The notes beneath the pieces are model-generated. The model was not told where the DNA came from. It did not search any database and was given only the letters and a program-made list of their open reading frames with translations. 64,000 nucleotides of DNA from assembly GCF_017741815.1 (NCBI RefSeq), contig NZ_JAGHMF010000007.1:186001-250000 (forward strand), read 5' to 3'. Source of the stretch: Rhizobium sp. 16-488-2b. GTDB lineage: Bacteria; Pseudomonadota; Alphaproteobacteria; Rhizobiales; Rhizobiaceae. How positions within the stretch are numbered: position 1 is the first letter of the stretch; every line of letters starts with the position of its first letter. Shown piece after piece: positions 1 to 8,761 of the stretch. The position numbers and the translations under genes were made by a program.

Positions 1-129
1 CTGTGGCCGAACAAGGCGCATGTGGATGGTGAAGGCATCAACGTTTTGACCGGCGCCGATCCCGTCGCGCCCTATGGCGGCGCCGCCGTCCACGACAACA
101 AGGTTTGGCTTCGCAAGGATGCGGCATGA
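1..129 (+). CDS. C-terminal fragment of a probable molybdopterin oxidoreductase
   Basis: An open frame enters from the left edge and ends at a TGA at 127-129, giving the last 42 residues of a protein. The tail has the pattern of the molybdopterin-dinucleotide-binding domain at the C-terminus of formate dehydrogenase/DMSO reductase-type enzymes: a GxNxLT segment, then PYGGAAVHDNKVWLRK, comparable to the family's common 'GGGAxFHDxxVxV' ending. The next gene starts inside this stop codon (ATGA overlap), so the two are probably cotranscribed. The family call rests on a short tail only; that a gene ends here is well supported. Confidence 0.5.
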   Translation: MWPNKAHVDGEGINVLTGADPVAPYGGAAVHDNKVWLRKDAA

Positions 130-725
130 CGAAATTTGAAAAGGCGAAGGCCGAGATCATCCAGGAAAGGACGCTCTCGGATGGCTGGACGCGGCTCAGC
201 ACCTACGAGGTCGATTACACCAACTCCGATGGCGAAACGCACCGCATCCACCGCGAGATCTACCACCGCACCCCCGCCGCCACGATCCTGCTGCACGACC
301 CGAAGCGCGACACCGTCGTCCTCGTCCGCCAGTTCCGTCTGCCCGTCTACCTCCACGGCGAGCCGGCGTGGATGCTGGAAACGCCGGCCGGCCTGCTCGA
401 TGGCGATGAGCCTGAGGCCGCCATCCGCCGCGAAGCGATCGAGGAGACCGGCTTCCGCGTCCGCGATGTCCGTTTCCTGTTCAAGGCCTACAGCTCGCCC
501 GGCGCCAACGCCGAACTCGTCCACTTCTTCTCGGCCTCGATAGACACCGAAGACCGTGTCTCCGAAGGCGGTGGCTTGGCCGAGGAGCACGAGGACATCG
601 AAGTCGTCGAAATCCCGCTCGATGAGGCAGTGGCGATGATTGCCAGCGGCGAGATTATCGACTTCAAGACGATCATTCTGCTGCAATGGGCGGCGCTGAA
701 TAGGGCTGCCTTGAATAAGCCCTAA
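126..725 (+). CDS. NUDIX hydrolase, nucleoside-diphosphate-sugar pyrophosphatase type (NudK/AdpP-like)
   Basis: This 199-residue protein hydrolyses a nucleoside diphosphate linked to another group, probably ADP-ribose or GDP-mannose as in the NudK/YffH/AdpP group. The complete Nudix box Gx5Ex7REUxEExGU runs from about residue 89 to 110, with the metal-binding REAIEETGF core. The preceding beta-rich segment (HDPKRDTVVLVRQFR) is typical of the sugar-nucleotide branch. An in-frame start exists upstream at 105, but the ATG at 126 overlaps the upstream stop codon as ATGA and is preferred. The substrate cannot be decided from the sequence. Confidence 0.88.
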   Translation: MTKFEKAKAEIIQERTLSDGWTRLSTYEVDYTNSDGETHRIHREIYHRTPAATILLHDPKRDTVVLVRQFRLPVYLHGEPAWMLETPAGLLDGDEPEAAIRREAIEETGFRVRDVRFLFKAYSSPGANAELVHFFSASIDTEDRVSEGGGLAEEHEDIEVVEIPLDEAVAMIASGEIIDFKTIILLQWAALNRAALNKP

Positions 726-801
726 GGCATTCATTCGCATGTCATGAATCGGGGCTATCGGCTCCAGCCTGTCATAATTGCCTGATATGAGGAGAAAGCC
801 G

Positions 802-1965
802 ATGTGGCTCAGCAATTTCACGATCGTTCTGCCGGATGAGGTCGTGAACAACGGCTCGGTGCGCATCGAGGATGGCGTCATCGCCGAGATCCGCCCGGAG
901 ACGGTCGCCAATGCGGCAATCGATGGCGATGGCCGCCTGCTGATGCCGGGGTTCGTCGATCTCCACGGCGACATGATCGAGCGCGAGATCGCGCCGCGTC
1001 CCAACGCCATGATGCCGATCGGCTTTTCCATCCACGAACTCGACAAGAAGCTCGCCGCCCACGGCGTGACGACCGCCTACGCCGCAGTCTCCTTCGCGAC
1101 CGAAAGCGTCTACGGCCATGTCCGCTCGCTGGAAACCACCTGCGCCGTCATCGAGGGCGTCAGCCGCTTCAAGGACAGCCTCCTGATCGATCACCGCGTT
1201 CATGCGCGTTACGAGATCACCAATGTCGGCGCGGCCCCGGCGCTTGAAAAGCTGCTGGATGCCGGCCATGTCGACATGGTGTCGCTGACCGACCATACGC
1301 CGGGGCAGGGCCAGTACAACGACATCCAGAGCTATATCCTGAGCATGGCCGAGCGCCGTGCCATCTCCGAGGAAATGGCCGCCGAGATGGTCGCCAAGCG
1401 CATCGCCATGCGTGACAATCCGGAGATCGAGACCACGCTTCGCCATATCGTCGACCTGTCGCTGCGCCACAAGCTGTCGCTCGCCTCGCATGACGACGAT
1501 AGCGCCGAGAAGGTGGCTGAGATGCATGCAATGGGCGTCACGATCAGCGAATTCCCGGTAACGCTGCCGGCAGCCGAGGAAGCGCGCCGCCGTGGCCTCT
1601 GGACGCTGATGGGCGCGCCGAATGCGCTGCGCGGCCAGTCTATGTCGGGCAATCTGAGCGCGCTCGATGCCGCCCGCGCCGGCGTCCTCTCCGTCATCGC
1701 CGCCGACTATCATCCGGCCGCCTTCGTGCCGGGCATCTTCAAGATCGCCGAGGCCACCAACCTGCCGACCGCCGTTGCCATGGCAACCAAAAACGCCGCC
1801 CGCTCTGCCGGCCTCACCGACCGCGGCGAAATCGCCATCGGCCAGCGCGCCGATCTGGTAGTCGTCGAAGCCGGCGACATCCACCGCATCCGCGCCACCT
1901 TCCGCGGCGGCCGCTTCGTCTACAGCGACGGCACGCTGCACCAGCCGCGGGCGATCGCGGCGTAG
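802..1965 (+). CDS. phnM: Alpha-D-ribose 1-methylphosphonate 5-triphosphate diphosphatase (PhnM-type amidohydrolase)
   Basis: The 387-residue protein belongs to the amidohydrolase superfamily. It opens with a short beta-sandwich strand (NNGSVRIEDGVIAEI) followed by the metal-binding motif PGFVDLHGD at about residues 49-57; the HGD form and the following IEREIAPRP are typical of PhnM rather than of dihydroorotases. A later ASHDDDS segment supplies the catalytic metal-ligand Asp. In the C-P lyase pathway PhnM removes pyrophosphate from ribose methylphosphonate triphosphate. No other phn gene lies in the window, so this is an isolated copy and may act on a related substrate. The ATG at 802 is chosen because GAGGAG ends about 8 bases before it; upstream in-frame starts lack a ribosome site. 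Confidence 0.85.
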   Translation: MWLSNFTIVLPDEVVNNGSVRIEDGVIAEIRPETVANAAIDGDGRLLMPGFVDLHGDMIEREIAPRPNAMMPIGFSIHELDKKLAAHGVTTAYAAVSFATESVYGHVRSLETTCAVIEGVSRFKDSLLIDHRVHARYEITNVGAAPALEKLLDAGHVDMVSLTDHTPGQGQYNDIQSYILSMAERRAISEEMAAEMVAKRIAMRDNPEIETTLRHIVDLSLRHKLSLASHDDDSAEKVAEMHAMGVTISEFPVTLPAAEEARRRGLWTLMGAPNALRGQSMSGNLSALDAARAGVLSVIAADYHPAAFVPGIFKIAEATNLPTAVAMATKNAARSAGLTDRGEIAIGQRADLVVVEAGDIHRIRATFRGGRFVYSDGTLHQPRAIAA

Positions 1966-1977
1966 GGGGTGATCCGA

Positions 1978-2385
1978 TCAAGTGAGCAGCGGTGCGTTTT
2001 CGCGTGCCGCTGCTTCGATCAGTTGCTTGTCCAAAGTGGCGAGTGGCAGTTTTGTTTGAATTGCCAATGCGAGGTAAGCCGCGTCGTAGGCGGTCAACCG
2101 GTGTCGCTCCGCCAAGCCAAGAATTGTGTCATCGCCCGGCGACCGCTGCGTGAAGATGCTCAGTCCGCGCAAAAGTTTCACACCTTCACGGGCCTTGTCG
2201 AAGTCGATCCGATTGCGCCTTCTCGCCATCATCAACACATTGCGCACTTCGTGCCACAATAAGTCGGGAGCGATTGCGTCGGAGGTTTGCAGATGGACGA
2301 ATGCGGCAGCCGCGATCGGCGAGCTTTCGTCTGGCAAAACCCAGCTGCACACGACAGATGAATCGACGACGAATTTGGCCGTCAT
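1978..2385 (-). CDS. vapC: VapC-type PIN-domain ribonuclease toxin
   Basis: This 135-residue protein has the PIN fold layout of type II toxins that cleave RNA. An N-terminal VVDSSVVCSW carries the first catalytic Asp, a central APDLLWHEVRN the Glu, and the C-terminal TAYDAAYLALA and ATLDKQL the remaining acids. The start MTAKF overlaps the stop of the antitoxin gene (ATGA around 2382-2385), the usual coupled arrangement. It lies between phnM and purN with no mobile-element remains visible. Specificity (for example initiator tRNA or rRNA) cannot be read from the sequence. Confidence 0.88.
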   Translation of the reverse strand: MTAKFVVDSSVVCSWVLPDESSPIAAAAFVHLQTSDAIAPDLLWHEVRNVLMMARRRNRIDFDKAREGVKLLRGLSIFTQRSPGDDTILGLAERHRLTAYDAAYLALAIQTKLPLATLDKQLIEAAARENAPLLT

Positions 2386-2618
2386 CGCCGGCCCGTCGCC
2401 TTCCACTCGGCAATTTCTTCCGCTGTAATGCTTGGCATGGTTTTCCGGAAGGCAAGGACGGCCTCGATGGCCTGCCTGCGCTTTTCGCGATCCGCCACGA
2501 CAGGGGCCAACCTCGCCACCGGCAAACCATCGCGCAGGATAACGACCTCCTCGCCGGCTTCGACCTTGGCAAGAAGTTCGGGAAGGCTCGCTTCATCGAT
2601 ATTGACGGTAACAGTCAT
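2382..2618 (-). CDS. vapB: Phd/YefM-type antitoxin partner of the PIN toxin
   Basis: A 78-residue protein whose N-terminus (MTVTVNIDEA, then LLAKVEAGEEVVILRDGLPVARLAP) is the standard Phd/YefM DNA-binding fold. The C-terminus (TAEEIAEWKATGRR) is the sort of flexible tail that blocks a toxin active site. It precedes and overlaps the toxin gene and would repress the pair's own promoter. The start at 2618 is preferred over an upstream in-frame ATG at 2642 because it gives the canonical family N-terminus. Confidence 0.88.
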   Translation of the reverse strand: MTVTVNIDEASLPELLAKVEAGEEVVILRDGLPVARLAPVVADREKRRQAIEAVLAFRKTMPSITAEEIAEWKATGRR

Positions 2619-2671
2619 GGCGTCGCTCCGTGGGCCACGCACATGATGATCTGCATAATCTCGTCGGTCAA

Positions 2672-3331
2672 TCAGGCGGAGATCACGGCACCGGTTGCGG
2701 TGGCGTCGGACGCATCGGCCGTCCTAACAGCCTTGCCACCGTCCATTCGCACCTTGCCCTCGGCAAACAGCCTCAGCGCTTGCGGATAAATCTTGTGCTC
2801 GACGGTGAGCACGCGTGCCGCCAGCGTGTCGGTCGTGTCGTCGGAGAGTACAGGCACTGCCGCCTGGCCGATAACAGGACCTTCATCCATGCCCTCGGTG
2901 ACGAAATGCACCGTGCAGCCGGCGATCCGCATGCCGGCGTCGATGGCGCGCTGGTGCGTGTGCAGGCCGGGGAATAGCGGCAGCAGGGAAGGGTGGATGT
3001 TGATCATCTTCCCTTCGTAGCGCTGGATGAACGCCCCGCTCAGGAGACGCATATAGCCCGCCAGGCAGAGAATGTCGGGCGACAGCGCGTCCAGCGCTGC
3101 GAAGATCGCCTCCTCGTGCGCTTCCTTGCTGGCGTAGTCCTTGCGCGAAAAGGCGAAGGTCGCGATGCCCTCGGCGGCCGCCTTGGCAAGTCCACCAGCA
3201 TCCGGCTTGTCGGAGATCACGCCGACGATTTCGGCCGGGAAATCCTGATCTTTCGCCGCAGCGACCAGCGCCAGCATGTTGGAGCCGCCGCCCGAGATGA
3301 AGACGACGACGCGTTTGCGCGGAGACGTCAT
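2672..3331 (-). CDS. purN: Phosphoribosylglycinamide formyltransferase (GART), purine synthesis
   Basis: PurN transfers a formyl group from 10-formyltetrahydrofolate to GAR, the third step of purine synthesis, in the cytoplasm. At 219 residues it has the usual length. Near the N-terminus is the phosphate-binding [11 protein letters not shown]. The catalytic trio is visible: Asn and His in [10 protein letters not shown] and Asp in [13 protein letters not shown]. Its start overlaps the purM stop codon (ATGA at 3328-3331), so translation is probably coupled and the two consecutive-pathway enzymes form one operon. Confidence 0.97.
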   Translation of the reverse strand: MTSPRKRVVVFISGGGSNMLALVAAAKDQDFPAEIVGVISDKPDAGGLAKAAAEGIATFAFSRKDYASKEAHEEAIFAALDALSPDILCLAGYMRLLSGAFIQRYEGKMINIHPSLLPLFPGLHTHQRAIDAGMRIAGCTVHFVTEGMDEGPVIGQAAVPVLSDDTTDTLAARVLTVEHKIYPQALRLFAEGKVRMDGGKAVRTADASDATATGAVISA

Positions 3332-4401
3332 ATGGCGAGCGTGCCCTTGTAGAGCGTGCCGTGAGCGCCTTCAGCGCGCGCGATCATCCGGCCGAGCCGC
3401 ACGACGCTTTCGCCCTGGGCTTCCAGCGCCGAAATGACGGTGTCGGCATTCTCGGCGGAGACGACGGCGATCATGCCGATGCCGCAGTTGAAGGTGCGCA
3501 GCATCTCGTTTGCTTCCACGCCGCCGGTCTTCGACAGCCAGGAAAACACGGCCGGAACCTTGACGGCGGCAAGATCGATCTCGGCGGCGAGGTGCTTAGG
3601 CAGCACGCGCGGGATATTCTCGGGGAAGCCGCCGCCGGTGATGTGCGCCAGCGCCTTGATTGCGCCGGTCTCGCGGATGACGCTCAAGAGCTGCTTCACA
3701 TAGATGCGGGTCGGGGTCAGCAGCGCTTCACCAAGCGTCTTGCCATCTGCGAACGGTGCCGGCGCGTCCCAGGCGAGGCCCGAAAGGCCGACGATCTTGC
3801 GCACCAGCGAGAAGCCGTTCGAGTGGACGCCCGAGGATGCGAGGCCGAGGATGACGTCGCCTTCACCGATATCGCCGGAAGGCAGCAGCTTGCCGCGTTC
3901 GGCCGCACCCACGGCAAAGCCGGCCAGATCGTAATCGCCGGAGGAATACATGCCCGGCATCTCGGCGGTCTCGCCGCCGATCAGCGCACAGCCCGCGTCG
4001 CGGCAGCCGGCGGCAATGCCTTCGACGATCGCCGCACCCTGGTCCGGATCGAGCTTGCCGGTTGCGAAGTAGTCGAGGAAGAACAGCGGTTCGGCGCCCT
4101 GGACGACGAGATCGTTGACGCACATGGCGACGAGGTCGATGCCGACGGTGTCGTGATAGTCGGCGCCGATCGCGATCTTCAGCTTGGTGCCGACGCCGTC
4201 ATTGGCCGCAACCAGAACCGGATCCGTGAAGCCTGCTGCCTTGAGGTCGAACAGGCCGCCGAAGCCGCCGATTTCGCCATCCGCGCCGGGGCGGCGGGTC
4301 GAGCGTACGGCGGGCTTGATCTTTTCGACGAGAAGGTTGCCAGCGTCGATATCCACGCCTGCATCGCTATAGGTGAGACCGTTTTTTCCGGACTGGCTCA
4401 T
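3328..4401 (-). CDS. purM: Phosphoribosylformylglycinamidine cyclo-ligase (AIR synthetase)
   Basis: PurM closes the imidazole ring of AIR, the fifth step of purine synthesis. The 357-residue product shows the AIRS hallmarks: [14 protein letters not shown] at the N-terminus, [22 protein letters not shown], the [14 protein letters not shown] loop and [14 protein letters not shown], then [15 protein letters not shown]. The open frame runs on upstream to 4653 but the extra residues are not family-like. The ATG at 4401 has GGAGAG just before it and gives the normal MSQSGKNG start. Cotranscribed with purN; divergent from the perM-like gene across a 242-base gap. Confidence 0.97.
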   Translation of the reverse strand: MSQSGKNGLTYSDAGVDIDAGNLLVEKIKPAVRSTRRPGADGEIGGFGGLFDLKAAGFTDPVLVAANDGVGTKLKIAIGADYHDTVGIDLVAMCVNDLVVQGAEPLFFLDYFATGKLDPDQGAAIVEGIAAGCRDAGCALIGGETAEMPGMYSSGDYDLAGFAVGAAERGKLLPSGDIGEGDVILGLASSGVHSNGFSLVRKIVGLSGLAWDAPAPFADGKTLGEALLTPTRIYVKQLLSVIRETGAIKALAHITGGGFPENIPRVLPKHLAAEIDLAAVKVPAVFSWLSKTGGVEANEMLRTFNCGIGMIAVVSAENADTVISALEAQGESVVRLGRMIARAEGAHGTLYKGTLAI

Positions 4402-4643
4402 ACTGCTCTCCGATGGCTGTCGTCGGGCGGGAAATATCCCCGCGTCACATGCGGGTCGCAATTGCATGACAGGGGCTTTTATGCAAGGCGTTGCGTGGCA
4501 AAAGCCCCAATTTCCCGCTCTTTTGAACGGAGCTTCTGGGAAATTGGACGCTGGGGTTGACCATTCTCGCGGGTGCATCCTATGTGGCTCGCAGGCCGTA
4601 TCGCTGCGATGCGGCAAATACCGACGTTCGATCAGCGGAGAAC

Positions 4644-5768
4644 ATGATGCCACACCAGGTTAGCGGCGCCGGTCTGAAGCGCCAGGTTATCTTCTGGCTG
4701 TTCGTGCTCGCCGCCTTCATCGCCTTCCTCTTGGTGTTCAGCTCCATTCTGCTGCCGTTCCTGGCCGGCATGGCGATCGCCTATTTCCTCGATCCGGTGG
4801 CCGACCGGCTGGAAAGGCTCGGCCTCAGCCGTCTGATGGCGACCATCGTCATCCTGATCGCCTTCGTCATCCTGATCGTCCTGGCGCTGATGATCCTGAT
4901 CCCGATCCTTGCCAGCCAGTTCGCCGATTTCGCCGGCCGCCTGCCGGGTTATATCGATCAGCTGCAGACCTTCATTGCCAAGCAGCAGAACTCGATGCTG
5001 CCGGATTGGATCAAGAACCAGCTCGGCACCATCAAGAACAATTTCTCGGAAATCCTGTCTCAGGGCTTCGGCCTGCTCACCGGGCTGTTCAGCCAGGTCT
5101 GGAGCTCTGGCCTTGCTGTCGTCAATGTGATCTCGCTGATGGTCGTGACGCCAGTTGTCGCCTTCTACATGCTGCTCGATTGGGACCGGATGGTCGCCAA
5201 TATCGACAAGTATGTGCCCCGCGATTATGTCGCCAACGTCCACCAGATCATGCGCGAGATCGACCAGGCGATCGCCGGCTTCATTCGCGGGCAGGGGTCG
5301 CTCTGCCTGATCCTCGGCATCTGGTATGCGGTCGGACTGTCGCTGGTCGGGCTGAATTTCGGCCTGCTGATCGGCCTCTTTGCCGGCATGATCAGCTTCA
5401 TTCCTTATGTCGGTTCCACGGTCGGCTTGATCGCCGCAGTCGGCGTGGCGCTCGTGCAGTTCTGGCCTGACTATATCTGGGTCGGCGCGGTTCTCGCGGT
5501 CTTCTTCAGCGGTCAGTTCATGGAAGGCAACATCCTGCAGCCGAAGCTCGTCGGCCACAGCGTCGGCCTGCATCCGGTCTGGCTGATGTTCGCGCTGTTT
5601 GCTTTCGGCGCGCTATTTGGGTTCGTCGGCCTTCTGGTCGCGGTGCCGGCTGCTGCGGCCGTCGGCGTCCTTGTTCGCTTTGCGCTTTCACGATATCTTG
5701 AGAGCGACCTGTATGCGGGCGAGGCGAAGGCCACCCCGGTGCGGAAGACAAAAGCTGGCCCGAAATGA
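4644..5768 (+). CDS. AI-2E family (PerM-like) inner-membrane transporter
   Basis: A 374-residue polytopic membrane protein of the AI-2E/PerM family. An N-terminal pair of hydrophobic helices ([20 protein letters not shown] onward) is followed by a long amphipathic middle region (about residues 90-180, with [10 protein letters not shown] and [14 protein letters not shown]) and a C-terminal block of about five membrane helices with [11 protein letters not shown] and [10 protein letters not shown], both typical of the family. The transported substrate is unknown. The ATG at 4644, preceded by CGGAG, is chosen over upstream codons. Its stop overlaps the hdaA start (ATGA), so it heads a perM-hdaA-ppk-ppx set. 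Confidence 0.85.
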   Translation: MMPHQVSGAGLKRQVIFWLFVLAAFIAFLLVFSSILLPFLAGMAIAYFLDPVADRLERLGLSRLMATIVILIAFVILIVLALMILIPILASQFADFAGRLPGYIDQLQTFIAKQQNSMLPDWIKNQLGTIKNNFSEILSQGFGLLTGLFSQVWSSGLAVVNVISLMVVTPVVAFYMLLDWDRMVANIDKYVPRDYVANVHQIMREIDQAIAGFIRGQGSLCLILGIWYAVGLSLVGLNFGLLIGLFAGMISFIPYVGSTVGLIAAVGVALVQFWPDYIWVGAVLAVFFSGQFMEGNILQPKLVGHSVGLHPVWLMFALFAFGALFGFVGLLVAVPAAAAVGVLVRFALSRYLESDLYAGEAKATPVRKTKAGPK

Positions 5769-6478
5769 CTGACGTGAAAAACGCTGACTCAAGGCGCAAG
5801 CCTGTGGAGCAGCTGCCCTTGGCCTTTTCCCATGATGCCGCGACCGGTCGTGACGATCTGCTGATCTCCGAGCGGCTGGCGGCGGCTGTCGAGATCGTCG
5901 ATGCCTGGCCGAACTGGCCGTCGCCGGTCGTCATCCTTGCCGGCCCGGTCGGATCGGGCAAGTCGCACCTCGCCAATATCTGGAAGGATCACAGCGGCGC
6001 CACGCTTATCCATCCGAAGGCCGGCGCCAATGCGGCAGTGAACGCCGCCAACGGCCCGGTCTTGTTTGAGGATGTCGATCGCCTCGGCTTCGACGACACC
6101 GAACTCTTTCACGTCATCAACAGCGTGCGCGAAAACGGCCACAGCCTGCTGATGACCAGCCGTCTATGGCCGATGTCCTGGCCGGTCGAGCTGGCCGATC
6201 TGCGCTCTCGCCTCAAGGCCGCGACCGTCGTCGAGATCGGCGAGCCGGACGAGGAATTGCTGTCTCAGGTCATCGTCAAGCTGTTTGCCGACCGCCAGCT
6301 TTATATAGATGACAAACTGGTGCTCTATATTGTCGTCAGGATGGAGCGATCGCTGAACGCCGCGCAGACGATCGTCGAGCGGCTTGACCGATTGGCGCTC
6401 TCCCGCGGCACCAAGATCACGCGCGCGCTCGCCGCTGAAGTGTTGAATGAATTGGGCAATTCCGATCCGGCTGATTGA
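5765..6478 (+). CDS. hdaA: DnaA regulatory inactivator HdaA
   Basis: HdaA is a DnaA-related AAA+ protein that works with the sliding clamp to drive DnaA into its ADP form and prevent re-initiation. The 237-residue protein has a clamp-binding motif QLPLAF at residues 17-22, a Walker A loop GPVGSGKS at about 60-67, and a Walker B-like VLFEDVDRLG near residue 100. A short C-terminal lid follows (ALAAEVLNELGN), with no DnaA DNA-binding domain. Its start overlaps the transporter stop, so the two are translationally linked. The position directly before ppk is conserved in rhizobia. Confidence 0.92.
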   Translation: MTDVKNADSRRKPVEQLPLAFSHDAATGRDDLLISERLAAAVEIVDAWPNWPSPVVILAGPVGSGKSHLANIWKDHSGATLIHPKAGANAAVNAANGPVLFEDVDRLGFDDTELFHVINSVRENGHSLLMTSRLWPMSWPVELADLRSRLKAATVVEIGEPDEELLSQVIVKLFADRQLYIDDKLVLYIVVRMERSLNAAQTIVERLDRLALSRGTKITRALAAEVLNELGNSDPAD

Positions 6479-6544
6479 CTGTCACAGTTCCGTCGTGAAA
6501 CTGATATATTCGGCTTGGCGCAATCATGAGGGGACGATCGAACG

Positions 6545-8749
6545 ATGGACAGTGCAGTCGCGGGAAACCAGGAAACGGCTCCCGAAACCAAGGCGAACGT
6601 TCCTCCGCTTGAAGAACTGCTCTCCAGCCCCGAGCGCTTCATCAACCGCGAATTTTCCTGGCTGCAGTTCAATCGCCGCGTTCTTGAGGAAACGCTGAAC
6701 ACTGAGCATCCGCTGCTTGAGCGCGTTCGCTTCCTGTCGATCTCGGCCGCCAATCTTGATGAATTCTTCATGGTGCGCGTTGCCGGTCTCGAAGGCCAGG
6801 TGCGCCAGAACATCGTTGTGCGCACGCCCGATGGCAAGACGCCGGCCGAGCAGCTCGAATCCATCCTGCAGGAAATCGACAATCTGCAGATGGAGCAGCA
6901 GGCCTCGCTGGCCGTGCTGCAGCAGTACCTCGCCAAGGAAGACATCCTGATCGTCCGCCCCGGCGCGCTCAGCGAAAGCGATCGCAACTGGCTCGCCACA
7001 GAGTTCGAGCAGGCGATCTTCCCGGTGCTGACGCCGCTCTCGATCGACCCGGCGCACCCATTCCCCTTCATCCCCAATCTCGGCTTCTCGATTGGCCTGC
7101 AGCTGGTCAGCAAGAATGGCCGCGAGCCGATGACGGCGCTGCTGCGCCTGCCGCCGGCGCTCGATCGTTTCGTACGTCTGCCCGATGACGGCAACACGAT
7201 CCGTTACATCACGCTCGAGGACGTCGCCAACATCTTCATCTACCGGCTCTACCCGGGCTATGAGGTGCAGGGTTCCGGTACATTCCGCATCATCCGCGAC
7301 AGCGATATCGAAGTTGAAGAAGAAGCCGAGGATCTCGTCCGCTTCTTCGAAACCGCACTGAAGCGCCGTCGCCGCGGTTCGGTCATCCGCCTCGAAACCG
7401 ATTCTGAAATGCCGGCTTCGCTGCGCCAATTCGTGGTGCAGGCAACCAACGTGCCCGACAATCGCGTCGCCGTTCTGCCGGGCTTGCTTGCGCTGAACAC
7501 GCTGTCCGAGATCACCAAGGCGCCGCGCGACGATCTGCGCTTCCCCTCCTACAATGCGCGATTTCCCGAACGCGTCCGCGAACACGCCGGCGATTGCTTC
7601 GCCGCCATTCGCGAAAAGGACATGGTGGTTCACCACCCCTACGAGTCCTTCGACGTGGTGGTCCAGTTTCTGCTCCAGGCTGCGCGCGATCCTGACGTCC
7701 TGGCGATAAAGCAGACGCTCTACCGCACCTCCAACGACAGCCCGATCGTCCGCGCGCTGATCGACGCCGCTGAATCCGGCAAGTCGGTCACGGCGCTTGT
7801 CGAACTGAAGGCGCGTTTCGACGAAGAGGCCAACATCCGCTGGGCGCGCGACCTCGAACGCGCCGGCGTGCAGGTCGTTTTCGGCTTCATCGAATTGAAG
7901 ACGCACTCGAAGATGTCGCTGGTCGTTCGCCGCGAAGAGGGCAAGCTGCGCAGCTACTGCCATCTCGGCACCGGCAACTATCACCCGATCACCGCGAAGA
8001 TTTATACCGACCTGTCGTTCTTCACCTGCAATCCTGTCATTGCCCACGACATGGCCAATATCTTCAACTTCATCACCGGCTATGGCGAGCCGGAGGAGAG
8101 CATGAAGCTCGCCGTTTCGCCCTATACACTGCGCTCGCGCATCCTTCGTCACATCAACGAAGAGATAAAGCACGCCAAGAACGGCGCGCCGGCGGCCATC
8201 TGGATGAAGATGAACTCGCTCGTCGATCCCGAAATCATCGATGCGCTCTATACGGCGAGCCACGCCGGCGTTGAGATCGATCTCGTCATCCGCGGCATCT
8301 GCTGCCTGCGCCCGCAAGTTCCCGGCCTGTCGGAAAACATCCGCGTCAAGTCGATCGTCGGCCGCTTCCTTGAGCACAGCCGCATCTTCTGCTTCGGCAA
8401 CGGCCACGGTCTGCCATCCGACAAGGCGCTGGTTTATATCGGCTCGGCCGACATGATGCCGAGAAATCTGGATCGCCGCGTCGAAACGCTGGTTCCGCTC
8501 ATCAATCCGACCGTGCACGAGCAGGTTTTGTCACAGATCATGCTGGGCAACCTCATTGACAATCAACAAAGCTACGAGATATTGGCCGACGGAACGTCAA
8601 GGCGCATGGAGGTGCGCAAGGGCGAGGAGCCGTTCAACGCGCAACAGTATTTCATGACCAATCCCAGCCTTTCGGGCCGTGGTGAAGCGTTGAAATCCAG
8701 TGCGCCAAAGCTGATCGCCGGCCTTCTTTCCGGCCGCACGAAACGATAA
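6545..8749 (+). CDS. ppk: Polyphosphate kinase PPK1
   Basis: PPK1 makes inorganic polyphosphate from ATP reversibly. The 734-residue protein has the standard order: N-terminal helical domain ([18 protein letters not shown]), head domain, and two C-terminal phospholipase D-like domains. Family signatures include [30 protein letters not shown], the [13 protein letters not shown] block and the [11 protein letters not shown] block that carries a conserved His, then [17 protein letters not shown]. It lies 66 bases after hdaA and 12 bases before ppx, so synthesis and breakdown of the polymer are genetically linked. Confidence 0.97.
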   Translation: MDSAVAGNQETAPETKANVPPLEELLSSPERFINREFSWLQFNRRVLEETLNTEHPLLERVRFLSISAANLDEFFMVRVAGLEGQVRQNIVVRTPDGKTPAEQLESILQEIDNLQMEQQASLAVLQQYLAKEDILIVRPGALSESDRNWLATEFEQAIFPVLTPLSIDPAHPFPFIPNLGFSIGLQLVSKNGREPMTALLRLPPALDRFVRLPDDGNTIRYITLEDVANIFIYRLYPGYEVQGSGTFRIIRDSDIEVEEEAEDLVRFFETALKRRRRGSVIRLETDSEMPASLRQFVVQATNVPDNRVAVLPGLLALNTLSEITKAPRDDLRFPSYNARFPERVREHAGDCFAAIREKDMVVHHPYESFDVVVQFLLQAARDPDVLAIKQTLYRTSNDSPIVRALIDAAESGKSVTALVELKARFDEEANIRWARDLERAGVQVVFGFIELKTHSKMSLVVRREEGKLRSYCHLGTGNYHPITAKIYTDLSFFTCNPVIAHDMANIFNFITGYGEPEESMKLAVSPYTLRSRILRHINEEIKHAKNGAPAAIWMKMNSLVDPEIIDALYTASHAGVEIDLVIRGICCLRPQVPGLSENIRVKSIVGRFLEHSRIFCFGNGHGLPSDKALVYIGSADMMPRNLDRRVETLVPLINPTVHEQVLSQIMLGNLIDNQQSYEILADGTSRRMEVRKGEEPFNAQQYFMTNPSLSGRGEALKSSAPKLIAGLLSGRTKR

Positions 8750-8761
8750 AACTGGACCTGC

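Noticed and set aside
4402..4643. Possible purine riboswitch before purM
   Set aside because: No aptamer-like pattern; only an ordinary divergent promoter region.
6524..8518. Long minus-strand open frame opposite ppk (about 660 residues)
   Set aside because: It lies fully antisense to ppk, has no family motifs and an unnatural composition; a codon-bias shadow.
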